This document shows, piece after piece, positions 32,816 through 41,136 of a stretch of 62,718 bases of DNA. Both the position numbers and the translations under genes were made by a program. The notes under the pieces were generated by a model. That model was not told the origin of the DNA, made no database searches, and saw only the letters and a list, made by a program, of their open reading frames with translations. The stretch covers positions 1 to 62,718 of the forward strand of contig JAZKYO010000096.1 of the NCBI GenBank assembly GCA_045612185.1, read 5' to 3'. Source of the DNA: RGIG8775 sp045612185 (GTDB lineage Bacteria; Bacillota; Clostridia; Oscillospirales; CAG-272). Positions within the stretch are counted from its first letter, which is position 1. Each line of letters opens with the position of its first letter.

Positions 32816-33889
32816 CTACTCTATAAACATCGCATCCCCAAAGCTGAAGAAGCGGTATTTTTCCTCAACAGCGGTTTTGTAGATATCAAGGACCTTTTCA
32901 CGCTCGTAGAAAGCCGAAACCAGCATAAGAAGTGTGCTTTCGGGCAGGTGGAAGTTTGTGATAAGCGCATCCACCGCCTTGAATTTGTAACCGGGATAGA
33001 TAAAAATACCCGTCTCGCCGCTCATTGCGCGGACCTCGCCGCTTTCGTCGGCAACGCTCTCTATTGTGCGGCAAGAGGTAGTTCCCACGCAAATGAGTCT
33101 GCCGCCCGCCGCTTTGCGCTCGTTGATAATTCTCGCGCTCTCCTCGGAGATTGAAAAATATTCGGTGTGCATAACGTGGTCGCTTATGCTGTCAGCCTTT
33201 ACGGGTCTGAAAGTGCCAAGCCCCACGTGGAGCATTACGGGTAAGATTTTCACGCCCTTTGCCTCTATTTTCGCCATAAGCTCCTTGGTAAAGTGCAGAC
33301 CCGCGGTGGGAGCCGCCGCCGAGCCGTTTTTATCGGCGTAGACGGTTTGGTATCTGTCTTTATCCTCAAGTCTTTCGGTAATGTACGGTGGGAGAGGCAT
33401 AAGTCCGATTTCGTGGAGAATGTTATATATATTCTCGTATTTTTCTCTGTCGTACTCAAATTTTATAAGGCGGTTTCCCTCCTCAATGATATCGGTTATC
33501 TCGCCCTTAAGCATTCCGTCACCGAAAACAAGTCGGCTGCCGATTTTCGCGCGCTTGCCGGGCTTGACAAGTGTTTCCCACACGTCAAGCGAGTGAGAGC
33601 GCAACAAAAGAAGCTCAATTTTGGCGTCCTCTCGCCCCTCAACGTGTCCGTAAAGCCTTGCGGGAATAACCTTTGAGTTATTGACAACGAGGGTATCTCC
33701 CTCGCGAAGCATATCGAGTATATCGTAAAAACGCTTATGCTCAATTTTTCCGCTTACGCGGTCAACGCACAAAAGGCGCGAATGGTCACGTGGCTCTATT
33801 GGGGTTTGGGCTATAAGCTCCTCGGGCAGTTCATAAAAGAAGTCCGAGGTCATAAGGCTTGTCTCGGGCTTTTGATTTACAATAGGCAT
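32816..33889 (-). CDS. queA: S-adenosylmethionine:tRNA ribosyltransferase-isomerase
   Basis: 357 residues from the ATG at 33889 (GGAAGG upstream). Motifs include AQTPIEPRDHSRLL, VVNNSKVIPARL, AAPTAGLHFT, VMLHVGLGTFRPV and HTEYFSI near the centre, and TNFHLPESTLLMLV near the end. It transfers the ribosyl group from SAM to 7-aminomethyl-7-deazaguanine in queuosine synthesis. No tgt or queF is adjacent. A QueG-like protein at 59559 is a poor fit for the next step. Divergent from dapA. Confidence 0.96.
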   Translation of the reverse strand: MPIVNQKPETSLMTSDFFYELPEELIAQTPIEPRDHSRLLCVDRVSGKIEHKRFYDILDMLREGDTLVVNNSKVIPARLYGHVEGREDAKIELLLLRSHSLDVWETLVKPGKRAKIGSRLVFGDGMLKGEITDIIEEGNRLIKFEYDREKYENIYNILHEIGLMPLPPYITERLEDKDRYQTVYADKNGSAAAPTAGLHFTKELMAKIEAKGVKILPVMLHVGLGTFRPVKADSISDHVMHTEYFSISEESARIINERKAAGGRLICVGTTSCRTIESVADESGEVRAMSGETGIFIYPGYKFKAVDALITNFHLPESTLLMLVSAFYEREKVLDIYKTAVEEKYRFFSFGDAMFIE

Positions 33890-34038
33890 AAATTTTTCCT
33901 TCCGACTCTCCGTTTGCACGGCTTTTGCATACAATGATAGTGGTAAATATCTTTATTATTATACAATCACATTATATACCAAACCCCAATTTTTTTCAAC
34001 AGTTTTTCACAAATTTATTGACTTTTGAGGTGATTTTT

Positions 34039-34923
34039 ATGAGCAAGAACAAAAAAGAACTGTTTTGTGGTGCGGCTACCGCCATAATAACACCTTTTTC
34101 GTGCGGCAAAATAGACTACAAGGCTTTTGGAAGCCTGATAGATTTTCAGCTTGACGGCGGCATAGATACTATTGTTGTGGCGGGAACGACCGGCGAGGCT
34201 CCCACGCTTTCCTACGAGGAACTTGAGGATATATTCGCATTTTCGGTTGAACGCGCTAAGGGACGCGCGAAAATTCTGGCAGGCTGCGGCTGCAACTGCA
34301 CTCTGCGCGCCACCGAGATAGCCAAAACCGCAGAATGGTGCGGTTGCGCGGGGCTATTGGCGGTAACTCCTTATTACAATAAGCCCACCGCGGCGGGGTT
34401 AATAAAAAACTATCTTGCCATTGCCGACTCCACTAATCTGCCGATAATTCTTTACAACGTCCCCTCTCGTACGGGCGTAAGCATCCCTCTTGAGGTGTAC
34501 CGCGAGCTATCGCCACACAACCGTATAGTGGGGGTAAAAGAGGCATCGGGAAGTATTGCGCTTACCGCTGATATTCTTGCCGAGTTTGGCGATAATTTAG
34601 ACCTTTACACGGGCAACGACGACATGATCGTTCCAACCATGGCGCTTGGAGGAAGGGGCTGTATTTCGGTAGTATCAAACATTCTTCCCGTTGAAACCTC
34701 AGCGCTTTGCAAACTATGCCTTGAAGGCAACTACACCGAAGCGGCTGAACGCCAGCTTGACCTTATACCCATAATCCGCGCGCTTTTTTCGGAGACCAAC
34801 CCGATACCCGTAAAATACGCGCTGTCGCGCATGGGATTCTGTGAGCCCGAATACCGTCTGCCACTCTGCCCCCCGTCGGAAGAAACCGCAAAGCTTATTG
34901 AAGATATTCTGAGTGTTATCTGA
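34039..34923 (+). CDS. dapA: 4-hydroxy-tetrahydrodipicolinate synthase
   Basis: 294 residues from the ATG at 34039 (GAGGTG upstream). Class I aldolase-type TIM barrel: GTTGE at 49-53, PYYNKPT at 111-117, catalytic Y139, R144 in NVPSRTG, Schiff-base lysine K167 in VGVKEASG, and the DapA hallmark ETNPIPVKYAL. Condenses pyruvate with aspartate semialdehyde for lysine, diaminopimelate and dipicolinate. Although a keto-deoxy-sugar cluster follows, the ETNPIPVK block and NVPSRTG favour true DapA over a KDG aldolase. Between its stop and dgoD there are about 210 bases. Confidence 0.93.
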   Translation: MSKNKKELFCGAATAIITPFSCGKIDYKAFGSLIDFQLDGGIDTIVVAGTTGEAPTLSYEELEDIFAFSVERAKGRAKILAGCGCNCTLRATEIAKTAEWCGCAGLLAVTPYYNKPTAAGLIKNYLAIADSTNLPIILYNVPSRTGVSIPLEVYRELSPHNRIVGVKEASGSIALTADILAEFGDNLDLYTGNDDMIVPTMALGGRGCISVVSNILPVETSALCKLCLEGNYTEAAERQLDLIPIIRALFSETNPIPVKYALSRMGFCEPEYRLPLCPPSEETAKLIEDILSVI

Positions 34924-35020
34924 AACATCTCGCTGTGTTTGTTTTCCACGCAAAATTGACTGCGTAAGGATTGCGAACACAGCGTTTTTTATCGAGCATC
35001 CCCATATAACATTCGTATTA

Positions 35021-35051
35021 AAAGTAAGATATCTAAAAAACAAAGTAAGAT
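35021..35051. promoter_or_regulatory. direct repeat AAAGTAAGAT x2, phased by 21 bp
   Basis: Perfect 10-bp repeats at 35021-35030 and 35042-35051, two helical turns apart, 31-61 bases ahead of a TAAAAT at 35082-35087. The spacing is that of an AraC-type activator site before the sugar-acid cluster. No regulator gene is adjacent. Confidence 0.5.
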
Positions 35052-35137
35052 TTTAACTATAAATATTGCGTACTTTTGATGTAAAATGGAAAGGTAAATA
35101 ATAGGCAACATCTAAAAAATCAAAAAGGAGAATCAAC

Positions 35138-36298
35138 ATGAAGGTTACAGACGTAAAATGCTTTGCGGTCGACTGCTTCCGCACCAACTGGGTCTTTGTT
35201 AAGGTTTACACCGACGAGGGCGTTGACGGCGTGGGCGAGGCAACTCTTGAATACAAGGAAAAAGCGCTTATCGGAGCTGTCGAGCATATCAAGGAATACC
35301 TTGTGGGTAAGAATCCGCTTGACATAGAAAAACATTTCCATGACATATACAGAGACGCCTACTGGCGCGGCGGTGCGGTACTTATGAGCGCGCTTTCTGC
35401 CGTTGAGTGCGCTCTTTGGGACATTCTTGGCAAACACTTGAACGTTCCCGTTTATCAGCTTCTTGGTGGAAAGGTTAATGAAAAAGTAAGAATTTACGTA
35501 AACGGCTGGTTTGCGGGCGCAAAGACTCCCGCCGAGTTTGCCGAAAAGGCAAAAATTGCTGTCAAACGCGGAGTTACGGCTATGAAGTGGGACCCATTTG
35601 GAAAATCCTATCTTGAAATTTCCAACAAGGACCTTAGCACTGCCCTCGAATGTGTGGGTGCGGTACGCGACGCAGTGGGCAAGGACGTTGACCTGCTTAT
35701 TGAGGGTCACGGACGCTTTAACGTTCCCACCGGAATAAAGATTGCTAAAGAGCTTGAACAGTTCTCGCCCATGTTTTTTGAAGAGCCCACGCCTCCCGAC
35801 AATCTTGAGGCGCTCAAGGCGGTGCGCGACAAATCGCCCGTAGCTATTTCCGCAGGCGAAAGGCTTTACACTCTCAAGTCCTACAAGGATTTGTTTGAAA
35901 TGCGCGCGGCTGACTATATTCAACCCGACATCTCCCACGCGGGCGGCATTATGGAGCTTAAAAAGATTGCGGCGGTTGCCGAGGCTTACTACATTCCTTT
36001 CGCTCCCCACAACCCCTCAGGTCCCGTAGCTAATGCGGCTACCCTTCAGCTTGCGGCTTGCTGTCCTAATTTTTCAATCCTTGAAATAATGTACAGCGAC
36101 GTAGAATGGAGAAAAGACGTTACCAATGAAAAGCTTGAATACGCCGACGGTTATATAACCATTCCCGACAAGCCCGGACTTGGTATTGAGATAAACGAGG
36201 AGGCTTGCCTTGCTCATCCTTACACGCCACACACGCTTCGCCACTACACCGGTGCGCTTACCGACATCAGACCCGCAAAAACCGAATTCTATTTTTAA
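35138..36298 (+). CDS. galactonate-dehydratase-like enolase-superfamily enzyme
   Basis: 386 residues. Mandelate-racemase/muconate-lactonizing barrel with metal positions E189, E215 and E241 at 26-residue spacing as in D-galactonate dehydratase, and the acid/base pair H191 (EGHGRF) and H291 (APHNPSGP). The first ligand in DgoD is normally Asp, here Glu. It would dehydrate a hexonate to 2-keto-3-deoxyhexonate, which the kinase at 39613 could phosphorylate. First gene of the cluster; AAGGAG precedes the ATG. Confidence 0.88.
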   Translation: MKVTDVKCFAVDCFRTNWVFVKVYTDEGVDGVGEATLEYKEKALIGAVEHIKEYLVGKNPLDIEKHFHDIYRDAYWRGGAVLMSALSAVECALWDILGKHLNVPVYQLLGGKVNEKVRIYVNGWFAGAKTPAEFAEKAKIAVKRGVTAMKWDPFGKSYLEISNKDLSTALECVGAVRDAVGKDVDLLIEGHGRFNVPTGIKIAKELEQFSPMFFEEPTPPDNLEALKAVRDKSPVAISAGERLYTLKSYKDLFEMRAADYIQPDISHAGGIMELKKIAAVAEAYYIPFAPHNPSGPVANAATLQLAACCPNFSILEIMYSDVEWRKDVTNEKLEYADGYITIPDKPGLGIEINEEACLAHPYTPHTLRHYTGALTDIRPAKTEFYF

Positions 36299-36310
36299 AG
36301 GAGAAATATT

Positions 36311-37174
36311 ATGAAAAAATTTGAAGTTGAAGGACACGAGCCCAGTTACTTGCCCGACGGCGAATGGAACCTTGTTTGGGCAGACGAATTTGACGGCACA
36401 GAGCTTGACAGAACAAAATGGGATTTTCGTCTCAATTTCTGGGGCAAGCGTTTTGATGCTTATACCGACGAAGGCATAGTTTTCGACGGCAAGAGCCACA
36501 TTGAGCTTCACAGAGTTGAAAAAGACGGACGTTACGTTTCACCTCATCTTCAGACAGGCTCAAACTCCTTTGATATTCCCAAAAGCGGCACGGACAATCC
36601 TTGGGGTCAGGACGAGATATGGAAGCTCGGTGTCCTTGAAGCGCCCAAATTCGTTCACCGTTACGGCTATTACGAGTGCCGTTGCAAATTCCAGAAAGAC
36701 CCCTCAACCATGTGGAGCGCATTCTGGACACAGTCCCCCTCTATCGGTACGCGTTTTGAACCCGAGTGGTGCGGCATTGAATCGGACATTATGGAGCATT
36801 TCCATGCCGGTGAAATTACCTCGGGCAACATTTACGGCGGCTACGGCACGCAGTTCACCGAGGAAGGCAGAATAAGATACAATATGGATACCGACGGTTG
36901 GCACTACTTTGGCATGGATTGGCAGCCCGACGGATACGTTTTCTATTGTGACGGCAAGGAAACCGCGCGTTGCTCGGAGCATGTTTCTCACGTTCCTCAG
37001 TTTGTGCTTCTCACTACCGAGGTACAGGGCTACCGTTCCTCAAAAAAGAAAAAAAGAATTATAGGTCCTGACGGTAAAGAAATTGCGGTTGCGACCTATG
37101 AAATACTCGACAAATACGAGGATGACGCGTTTATCGTCGACTTCGTCAGAGTTTTCGATAAGGTGGAAAAGTAA
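36311..37174 (+). CDS. glycoside hydrolase family 16 protein, apparently cytoplasmic
   Basis: 287 residues. The GH16 catalytic motif E-x-D-x-x-E is intact as E157-S-D159-I-M-E162, with the family's WADEFDG opening, YGYYECRCKF before it and DGWHYFGMDWQPDGYVFYCDG after it. GH16 enzymes cut beta-glucans and beta-galactans (laminarin, agar, carrageenan, porphyran). No signal peptide or membrane segment is present, so it should act on imported oligosaccharide. The stop overlaps the SDR start by one base (TAATG). Confidence 0.93.
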   Translation: MKKFEVEGHEPSYLPDGEWNLVWADEFDGTELDRTKWDFRLNFWGKRFDAYTDEGIVFDGKSHIELHRVEKDGRYVSPHLQTGSNSFDIPKSGTDNPWGQDEIWKLGVLEAPKFVHRYGYYECRCKFQKDPSTMWSAFWTQSPSIGTRFEPEWCGIESDIMEHFHAGEITSGNIYGGYGTQFTEEGRIRYNMDTDGWHYFGMDWQPDGYVFYCDGKETARCSEHVSHVPQFVLLTTEVQGYRSSKKKKRIIGPDGKEIAVATYEILDKYEDDAFIVDFVRVFDKVEK

Positions 37175-37986
37175 TGAATAAAGCGGTATTTATAACAGGC
37201 GCACAATCGGGCACGGGCTACGGCATTGCCGAGTATTTCGCAAAGCAGGGCTGGGATATTTTTCTTACCTCGCTTTGGGCAGACCAAGCCGAGGCAGCGG
37301 CTAAAAAGCTGACCGATGATTACGGAATTTTCTCAAAGGGATATGAGTACGACCTGCTTGACGAGGCGCGCATAATAGAAATATTTAAAGATATTGACGA
37401 AACGGGACGATTTGTTGAGACGGTAGTTCTTAACGCCGCAGACATGGGCTTTGGCGCAGACCCCGCAAAGGGATTGGATTTCTTTACGGTCTCCAAGGAG
37501 GAGTTCGGGCGGGTGTTTGAGACCAACCTCGTAGGCAACTTTATAACAGTACGCCAAGCGGCAATCCGCATGAAGGCGCGCGGCAAGGGCGCAATAGTCT
37601 TTATCGGCTCAAACACCTCTTACCGCGCTATCCCCAATCGTGCGGCTTACGGCGCGTCAAAGGGCGGTATCAATTCCATGTCAAAGGCTTTTGCGGTTGA
37701 CCTTGGCAAATTCGGAATCAGGTCAAACGTGGTGCTTCCCGGCACGATAAAAACCGAACGTTGGGTGCAGATGGGCTCAAAACAAATCGTAAACGGCACG
37801 CTCACGCCTATCGGCGACATTTCGGATTTTGAGGACATAGCCGCGGCGGCTTTCTTCCTCGGCTCGGATATGGCAAAAAACATCACGGGCGCGGAAATCA
37901 TAGTTGACGGCGGCATGACCGCTCAGCTCTATCCACAGGTGTTAAACGACATGAAGCGCAAGCTTATGGATTTGGGCGAAATATAA
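37174..37986 (+). CDS. SDR-family oxidoreductase of the sugar-acid cluster
   Basis: 270 residues. Cofactor motif TGAQSGTGYG (8-17), then NAADMG, N118, S146, and Y159-x3-K163 (AYGASK), ending IIVDGGM. Likely an NAD(P)-dependent sugar or sugar-acid dehydrogenase that feeds or reshapes the dehydratase substrate; the exact role is open. Translation is coupled to the GH16 gene. A hairpin terminator follows at 37995, so these three genes form one unit. Confidence 0.92.
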   Translation: MNKAVFITGAQSGTGYGIAEYFAKQGWDIFLTSLWADQAEAAAKKLTDDYGIFSKGYEYDLLDEARIIEIFKDIDETGRFVETVVLNAADMGFGADPAKGLDFFTVSKEEFGRVFETNLVGNFITVRQAAIRMKARGKGAIVFIGSNTSYRAIPNRAAYGASKGGINSMSKAFAVDLGKFGIRSNVVLPGTIKTERWVQMGSKQIVNGTLTPIGDISDFEDIAAAAFFLGSDMAKNITGAEIIVDGGMTAQLYPQVLNDMKRKLMDLGEI

Positions 37987-37994
37987 TGAAATAA

Positions 37995-38022
37995 CCGAGC
38001 TGTCAGAGACAGCTCGGGTTTT
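37995..38022 (+). terminator. terminator of the dehydratase-GH16-SDR operon
   Basis: Stem CCGAGCTGTC / GACAGCTCGG, loop AGA, then TTTT. Confidence 0.85.
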
Positions 38023-38110
38023 AAATACGTTAAAGCGGTATCCGAACGGCAACTTGGTGTTTGTGTAACACAAATGTCTCAAATTTGTAAAAACATGTCC
38101 TTTTTTTCCA

Positions 38111-38139
38111 TTGAAAAAAACAGGTTACTCTGTTATAAT
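38111..38139 (+). promoter_or_regulatory. promoter of the sialidase-like gene
   Basis: TTGAAA, 17-bp spacer, TATAAT (38134-38139), 41 bases before the ATG. Confidence 0.7.
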
Positions 38140-38180
38140 TGTTTAAAACACCCTATTGAAACACTTACGGGAGACAAAAT

Positions 38181-39545
38181 ATGAGAGGAATCAATACATG
38201 GAGCTACGCTCCTTACAAGCCCTTTTTCTTTGATGTCGGAGATATCTATATTTGCAGAGTGACCTACGCTATGAACTCGATACACCTTGAGTGGCTTGAT
38301 GCGGGCGAGTGTGAGGTCTATTACAGAAAACGCAACGAGGGTGATTTCATTCTTGAGGGCAAGACCGCAAAGACAGAATTTGATATCGTCGGTCTTGACA
38401 GCGACACCGATTACGAGTTTTATGTTACGTCGGGGGAAAAGAAAAGCCGTGTCCGTCTTGCGCGTACAGGCAAGACTGTGGGTACAATAGTAAACTATCT
38501 TCACCCCGAGGACGGAGCTTACTCCTTTTCGGGCAAGTATCTTGCCTCTCCCTGCATCATAAAGCACCCCGATGGATACTTGCTTGCGTCTATGGACGTT
38601 TACGGACCTGCAATGCCGCAAAATTTAACGCTAATCTTCCGTTCGGACGATGACGGAGAGACCTGGCACTACGTAAGTGAGGTTATGCCAAGCTTTTGGG
38701 GTATGATGTTTATTCACAAGGATGAGCTTTACATGCTTTCGGTTTCCACCGAGTACGGTGACCTGCTTATCGGAAAATCCACCGACGGTGGAAAGAGCTT
38801 TTCCACTCCCACGGTGCTTATGAGAGGCTCAGGCGGAAAAAGCGGAAAGCCCGGTTTTCACAAAGCTCCCCACAACGTAATTTGCGACAACGGAAGACTT
38901 TACACCACCGTTGAGTGGGGCAGCTGGGGCAATTCCGACGGCTACAAGCACGCAGCGCTTATAATTTCGATTGACGAAAACGACGACCTTCTCGTGCCCC
39001 AAAATTGGACTTTTACCGCCCCGATAAAACCCGGTGTTTTCGCCCCCGAGCTTGAGGGGCTTACCGAAAACGCCATGACTATTGAGGGCACAGTCGTCAA
39101 AGCACCTGACGGAAAGATACTCAACATTATGCGTTTTGAAAAACACGGACAGGTTATCGCTTACGAGCTTAAGGATTCCGAAACGCTCTCCTACTCCCAC
39201 CTCATAGAAATGCCCACGAACCACAGTAAATTTACCATTCGATACGACGAGGTTTCAAAAAAATACTACTCAATAGTCAGCGAAAAGTACGGAGACTGCA
39301 AGCCGAGCGCGCGCAACCTGCTATCGCTTATCTCCTCACCCGACCTGAAAAAGTGGGATGTGGTTGAGAGACTTATCGACTACCGTCACGCGGATGTCAA
39401 AGCGGTTGGTTTCCAATACGTGGATTTTGAGATAGACGGAGATGACATTATTTATCTCTGCCGCACCGCGCTCAACGGCGCTAACAACTTCCACGACTCC
39501 AATCAGATAACCTTCCACAGAATAAAGAACTTCAGAAAGCGTTAA
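38181..39545 (+). CDS. BNR/sialidase-like beta-propeller protein
   Basis: 454 residues. An N-terminal FN3-like sandwich (about 25-95) precedes a beta-propeller with Asp-boxes SDDDGETW (155-162) and STDGGKSF (200-207) and weaker blades later, including SSPDLKKW. The fold is that of exo-sialidases and related GH33/BNR proteins. The arginine triad could not be assigned with confidence, so another sugar may be the substrate. No signal peptide is seen, so it is intracellular, like the GH16 enzyme. Own promoter; the stop is followed by the kinase promoter. Confidence 0.75.
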   Translation: MRGINTWSYAPYKPFFFDVGDIYICRVTYAMNSIHLEWLDAGECEVYYRKRNEGDFILEGKTAKTEFDIVGLDSDTDYEFYVTSGEKKSRVRLARTGKTVGTIVNYLHPEDGAYSFSGKYLASPCIIKHPDGYLLASMDVYGPAMPQNLTLIFRSDDDGETWHYVSEVMPSFWGMMFIHKDELYMLSVSTEYGDLLIGKSTDGGKSFSTPTVLMRGSGGKSGKPGFHKAPHNVICDNGRLYTTVEWGSWGNSDGYKHAALIISIDENDDLLVPQNWTFTAPIKPGVFAPELEGLTENAMTIEGTVVKAPDGKILNIMRFEKHGQVIAYELKDSETLSYSHLIEMPTNHSKFTIRYDEVSKKYYSIVSEKYGDCKPSARNLLSLISSPDLKKWDVVERLIDYRHADVKAVGFQYVDFEIDGDDIIYLCRTALNGANNFHDSNQITFHRIKNFRKR

Positions 39546-39552
39546 GTTTTAA

Positions 39553-39581
39553 TTGACTTTTGCGAGAAAACATGTTAAAAT
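39553..39581 (+). promoter_or_regulatory. promoter of the keto-deoxygalactonokinase gene
   Basis: TTGACT, 17-bp spacer, TAAAAT (39576-39581), 31 bases before the ATG. Confidence 0.7.
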
Positions 39582-39612
39582 GGGATAAACAAAATCCCAC
39601 AAGGAGAATCAA

Positions 39613-40545
39613 ATGAACACATATATTTCGATTGACGGCGGCACAACAAACACAAGAGTTTGTCTTGTTTGCGGCGGTCAGGTTAAGGAAAGTATAAAAA
39701 TAGCCATCGGATCAAAGGACTGCATAAACGGCAACGCGCCACTCAAAACAGAAATAAAGGGCTCGATTTCGGCTTTACTCTCGGCGCACGGCTTAAATGA
39801 AAGTGACGTGACGGCAATTATTGCCTCGGGAATGATAACCTGTGAATACGGACTTTGCGAGCTGCCGCACATTCAAGCCCCCGCGGGGCTTGCGGAGCTA
39901 AACGCGGGCATGAAAAAGGTTTATATTGAGGAAATTTCGTCACTCCCCTTCTACTTTATTCCTGGTGTCAAGGTAAGCGGTGAGTCTTTTACAGACTCGG
40001 ACATGATGCGAGGAGAGGAAACCGAGCTTATGGGCTTGCTTAATCAAGACCCCGACTGCGTTTACGTTCTGCCCGGCTCACACAACAAGCTTATTGAGGT
40101 TGACGGCAATTTGCGAATCAGCAAATTTGAGACCCTGCTTACCGGCGAAATGATTTCGGCGCTTTCTCAGAACACTATACTGAAGGCAACGATTGACCTT
40201 AGCGTAACCGAATACGACAAGGAGTATCTTTGCGAGGGCTACAAGGCGGCGTCCGAGCGCGGGCTTAACGCGGCGCTGTTCAAAACGAGGATTTTAGGCA
40301 ATCTGTTTGGCGGAAGCAAGGCGCAAACCTACGGATATTTTCTTGGCGCAATACTTGCGAACGAGGTTGACTCGCTTAAAAAAAGCGGCAAAAGCCGAGT
40401 GATAATAGGCGGAAAAAGCCAGCTGAAAAAGGCACTTGCCGACCTGCTTGAAGAAAACACCGCAATGCAAATAACTTGCATTCCCGACAAAGACGTCGAC
40501 GCAAGTGTCGTTTCGGGACAGATAAGAGTTTTTGAATACAAATAA
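39613..40545 (+). CDS. dgoK: 2-dehydro-3-deoxygalactonokinase
   Basis: 310 residues. The DgoK family is marked by the N-terminal ASKHA phosphate loop ISIDGGTTNTR, SGMITCEYGL, DMMRGEETELMG, VLPGSHNKLI and a C-terminal GGKSQLKKAL. It phosphorylates 2-keto-3-deoxygalactonate, the product expected from the dehydratase at 35138. The class I aldolase (DgoA) that normally finishes the De Ley-Doudoroff route is not in the window. AAGGAG precedes the ATG. Confidence 0.92.
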   Translation: MNTYISIDGGTTNTRVCLVCGGQVKESIKIAIGSKDCINGNAPLKTEIKGSISALLSAHGLNESDVTAIIASGMITCEYGLCELPHIQAPAGLAELNAGMKKVYIEEISSLPFYFIPGVKVSGESFTDSDMMRGEETELMGLLNQDPDCVYVLPGSHNKLIEVDGNLRISKFETLLTGEMISALSQNTILKATIDLSVTEYDKEYLCEGYKAASERGLNAALFKTRILGNLFGGSKAQTYGYFLGAILANEVDSLKKSGKSRVIIGGKSQLKKALADLLEENTAMQITCIPDKDVDASVVSGQIRVFEYK

Positions 40546-40571
40546 AGAAAGAGCCGAAAGGCTCTTTCTTA
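40545..40571. terminator. bidirectional terminator between dgoK and the phosphodiesterase
   Basis: Stem AAGAAAGAGCC / GGCTCTTTCTT, loop GAAA, shared by two convergent genes and overlapping the last codon region of the leftward one. Confidence 0.75.
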
Positions 40572-41114
40572 TATTTCAAATCTTTTTATCGTATTTCCGT
40601 TAAAGTCCTTTATTTCAAAAACTCCGTCACAGTAAACCATATAGCTCTTGGGATTTCCCTCTTTGGGGAGTGAAACCGAGCCGGGGTTCAAATAGATATT
40701 ATTGTTGCCGAAGGGAGTTACTGCAAGGACGTGGGTGTGTCCGTGGATAAGCAAATCGCCCTCTTTAAGCATTGGCGGTGTGGCGGTATTGAAATGATGT
40801 CCGTGAGTTACGAAAAAGCTTCTGCCCCTCTCGTAAATAAGCATATAATCGGCAAGTATAGGAAACTCAAGCACCATCTGGTCAACCTCTGTGTCGCAAT
40901 TTCCGCGCACGCAGGCGAGTTCCTCTTTAACCCCATTCAAAAGCTCTATGACCTTTTTGGGGTTATAGCCCTCGGGCAGGTCGTTTCTCGGTCCGTGGTA
41001 AAGTATATCGCCAAGCAAAACCAGCTTTTCGGCTTTTTCTTCCTTGTATTTTTCAAGCGTAGCGCAAGCGCAGTTATAATCTCCGTGAATGTCGGAAGCA
41101 AACATAATTTTCAT
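40569..41114 (-). CDS. YfcE-type metallophosphodiesterase
   Basis: 181 residues from the ATG at 41114 (GAGAGGT upstream); a TTG two codons earlier is unlikely. Calcineurin-like motifs in order: FASDIHGD, LLGDILYHGPRN, RGNCD, THGHH and IHGHTH. It belongs to the MJ0936/YfcE group of small phosphodiesterases, of uncertain physiological substrate. Last gene of the leftward dusB - sigma - anti-sigma - regulator run, 23 bases after the regulator. Confidence 0.92.
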   Translation of the reverse strand: MKIMFASDIHGDYNCACATLEKYKEEKAEKLVLLGDILYHGPRNDLPEGYNPKKVIELLNGVKEELACVRGNCDTEVDQMVLEFPILADYMLIYERGRSFFVTHGHHFNTATPPMLKEGDLLIHGHTHVLAVTPFGNNNIYLNPGSVSLPKEGNPKSYMVYCDGVFEIKDFNGNTIKRFEI

Positions 41115-41136
41115 ATCCAAAACCTCTCTTTGTTAA

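Noticed and set aside
34039..34923. Idea that dapA is the missing keto-deoxy-sugar aldolase of the nearby cluster
   Set aside because: NVPSRTG and ETNPIPVK are DapA hallmarks, and it is 210 bases away with its own context. It is kept as dapA.
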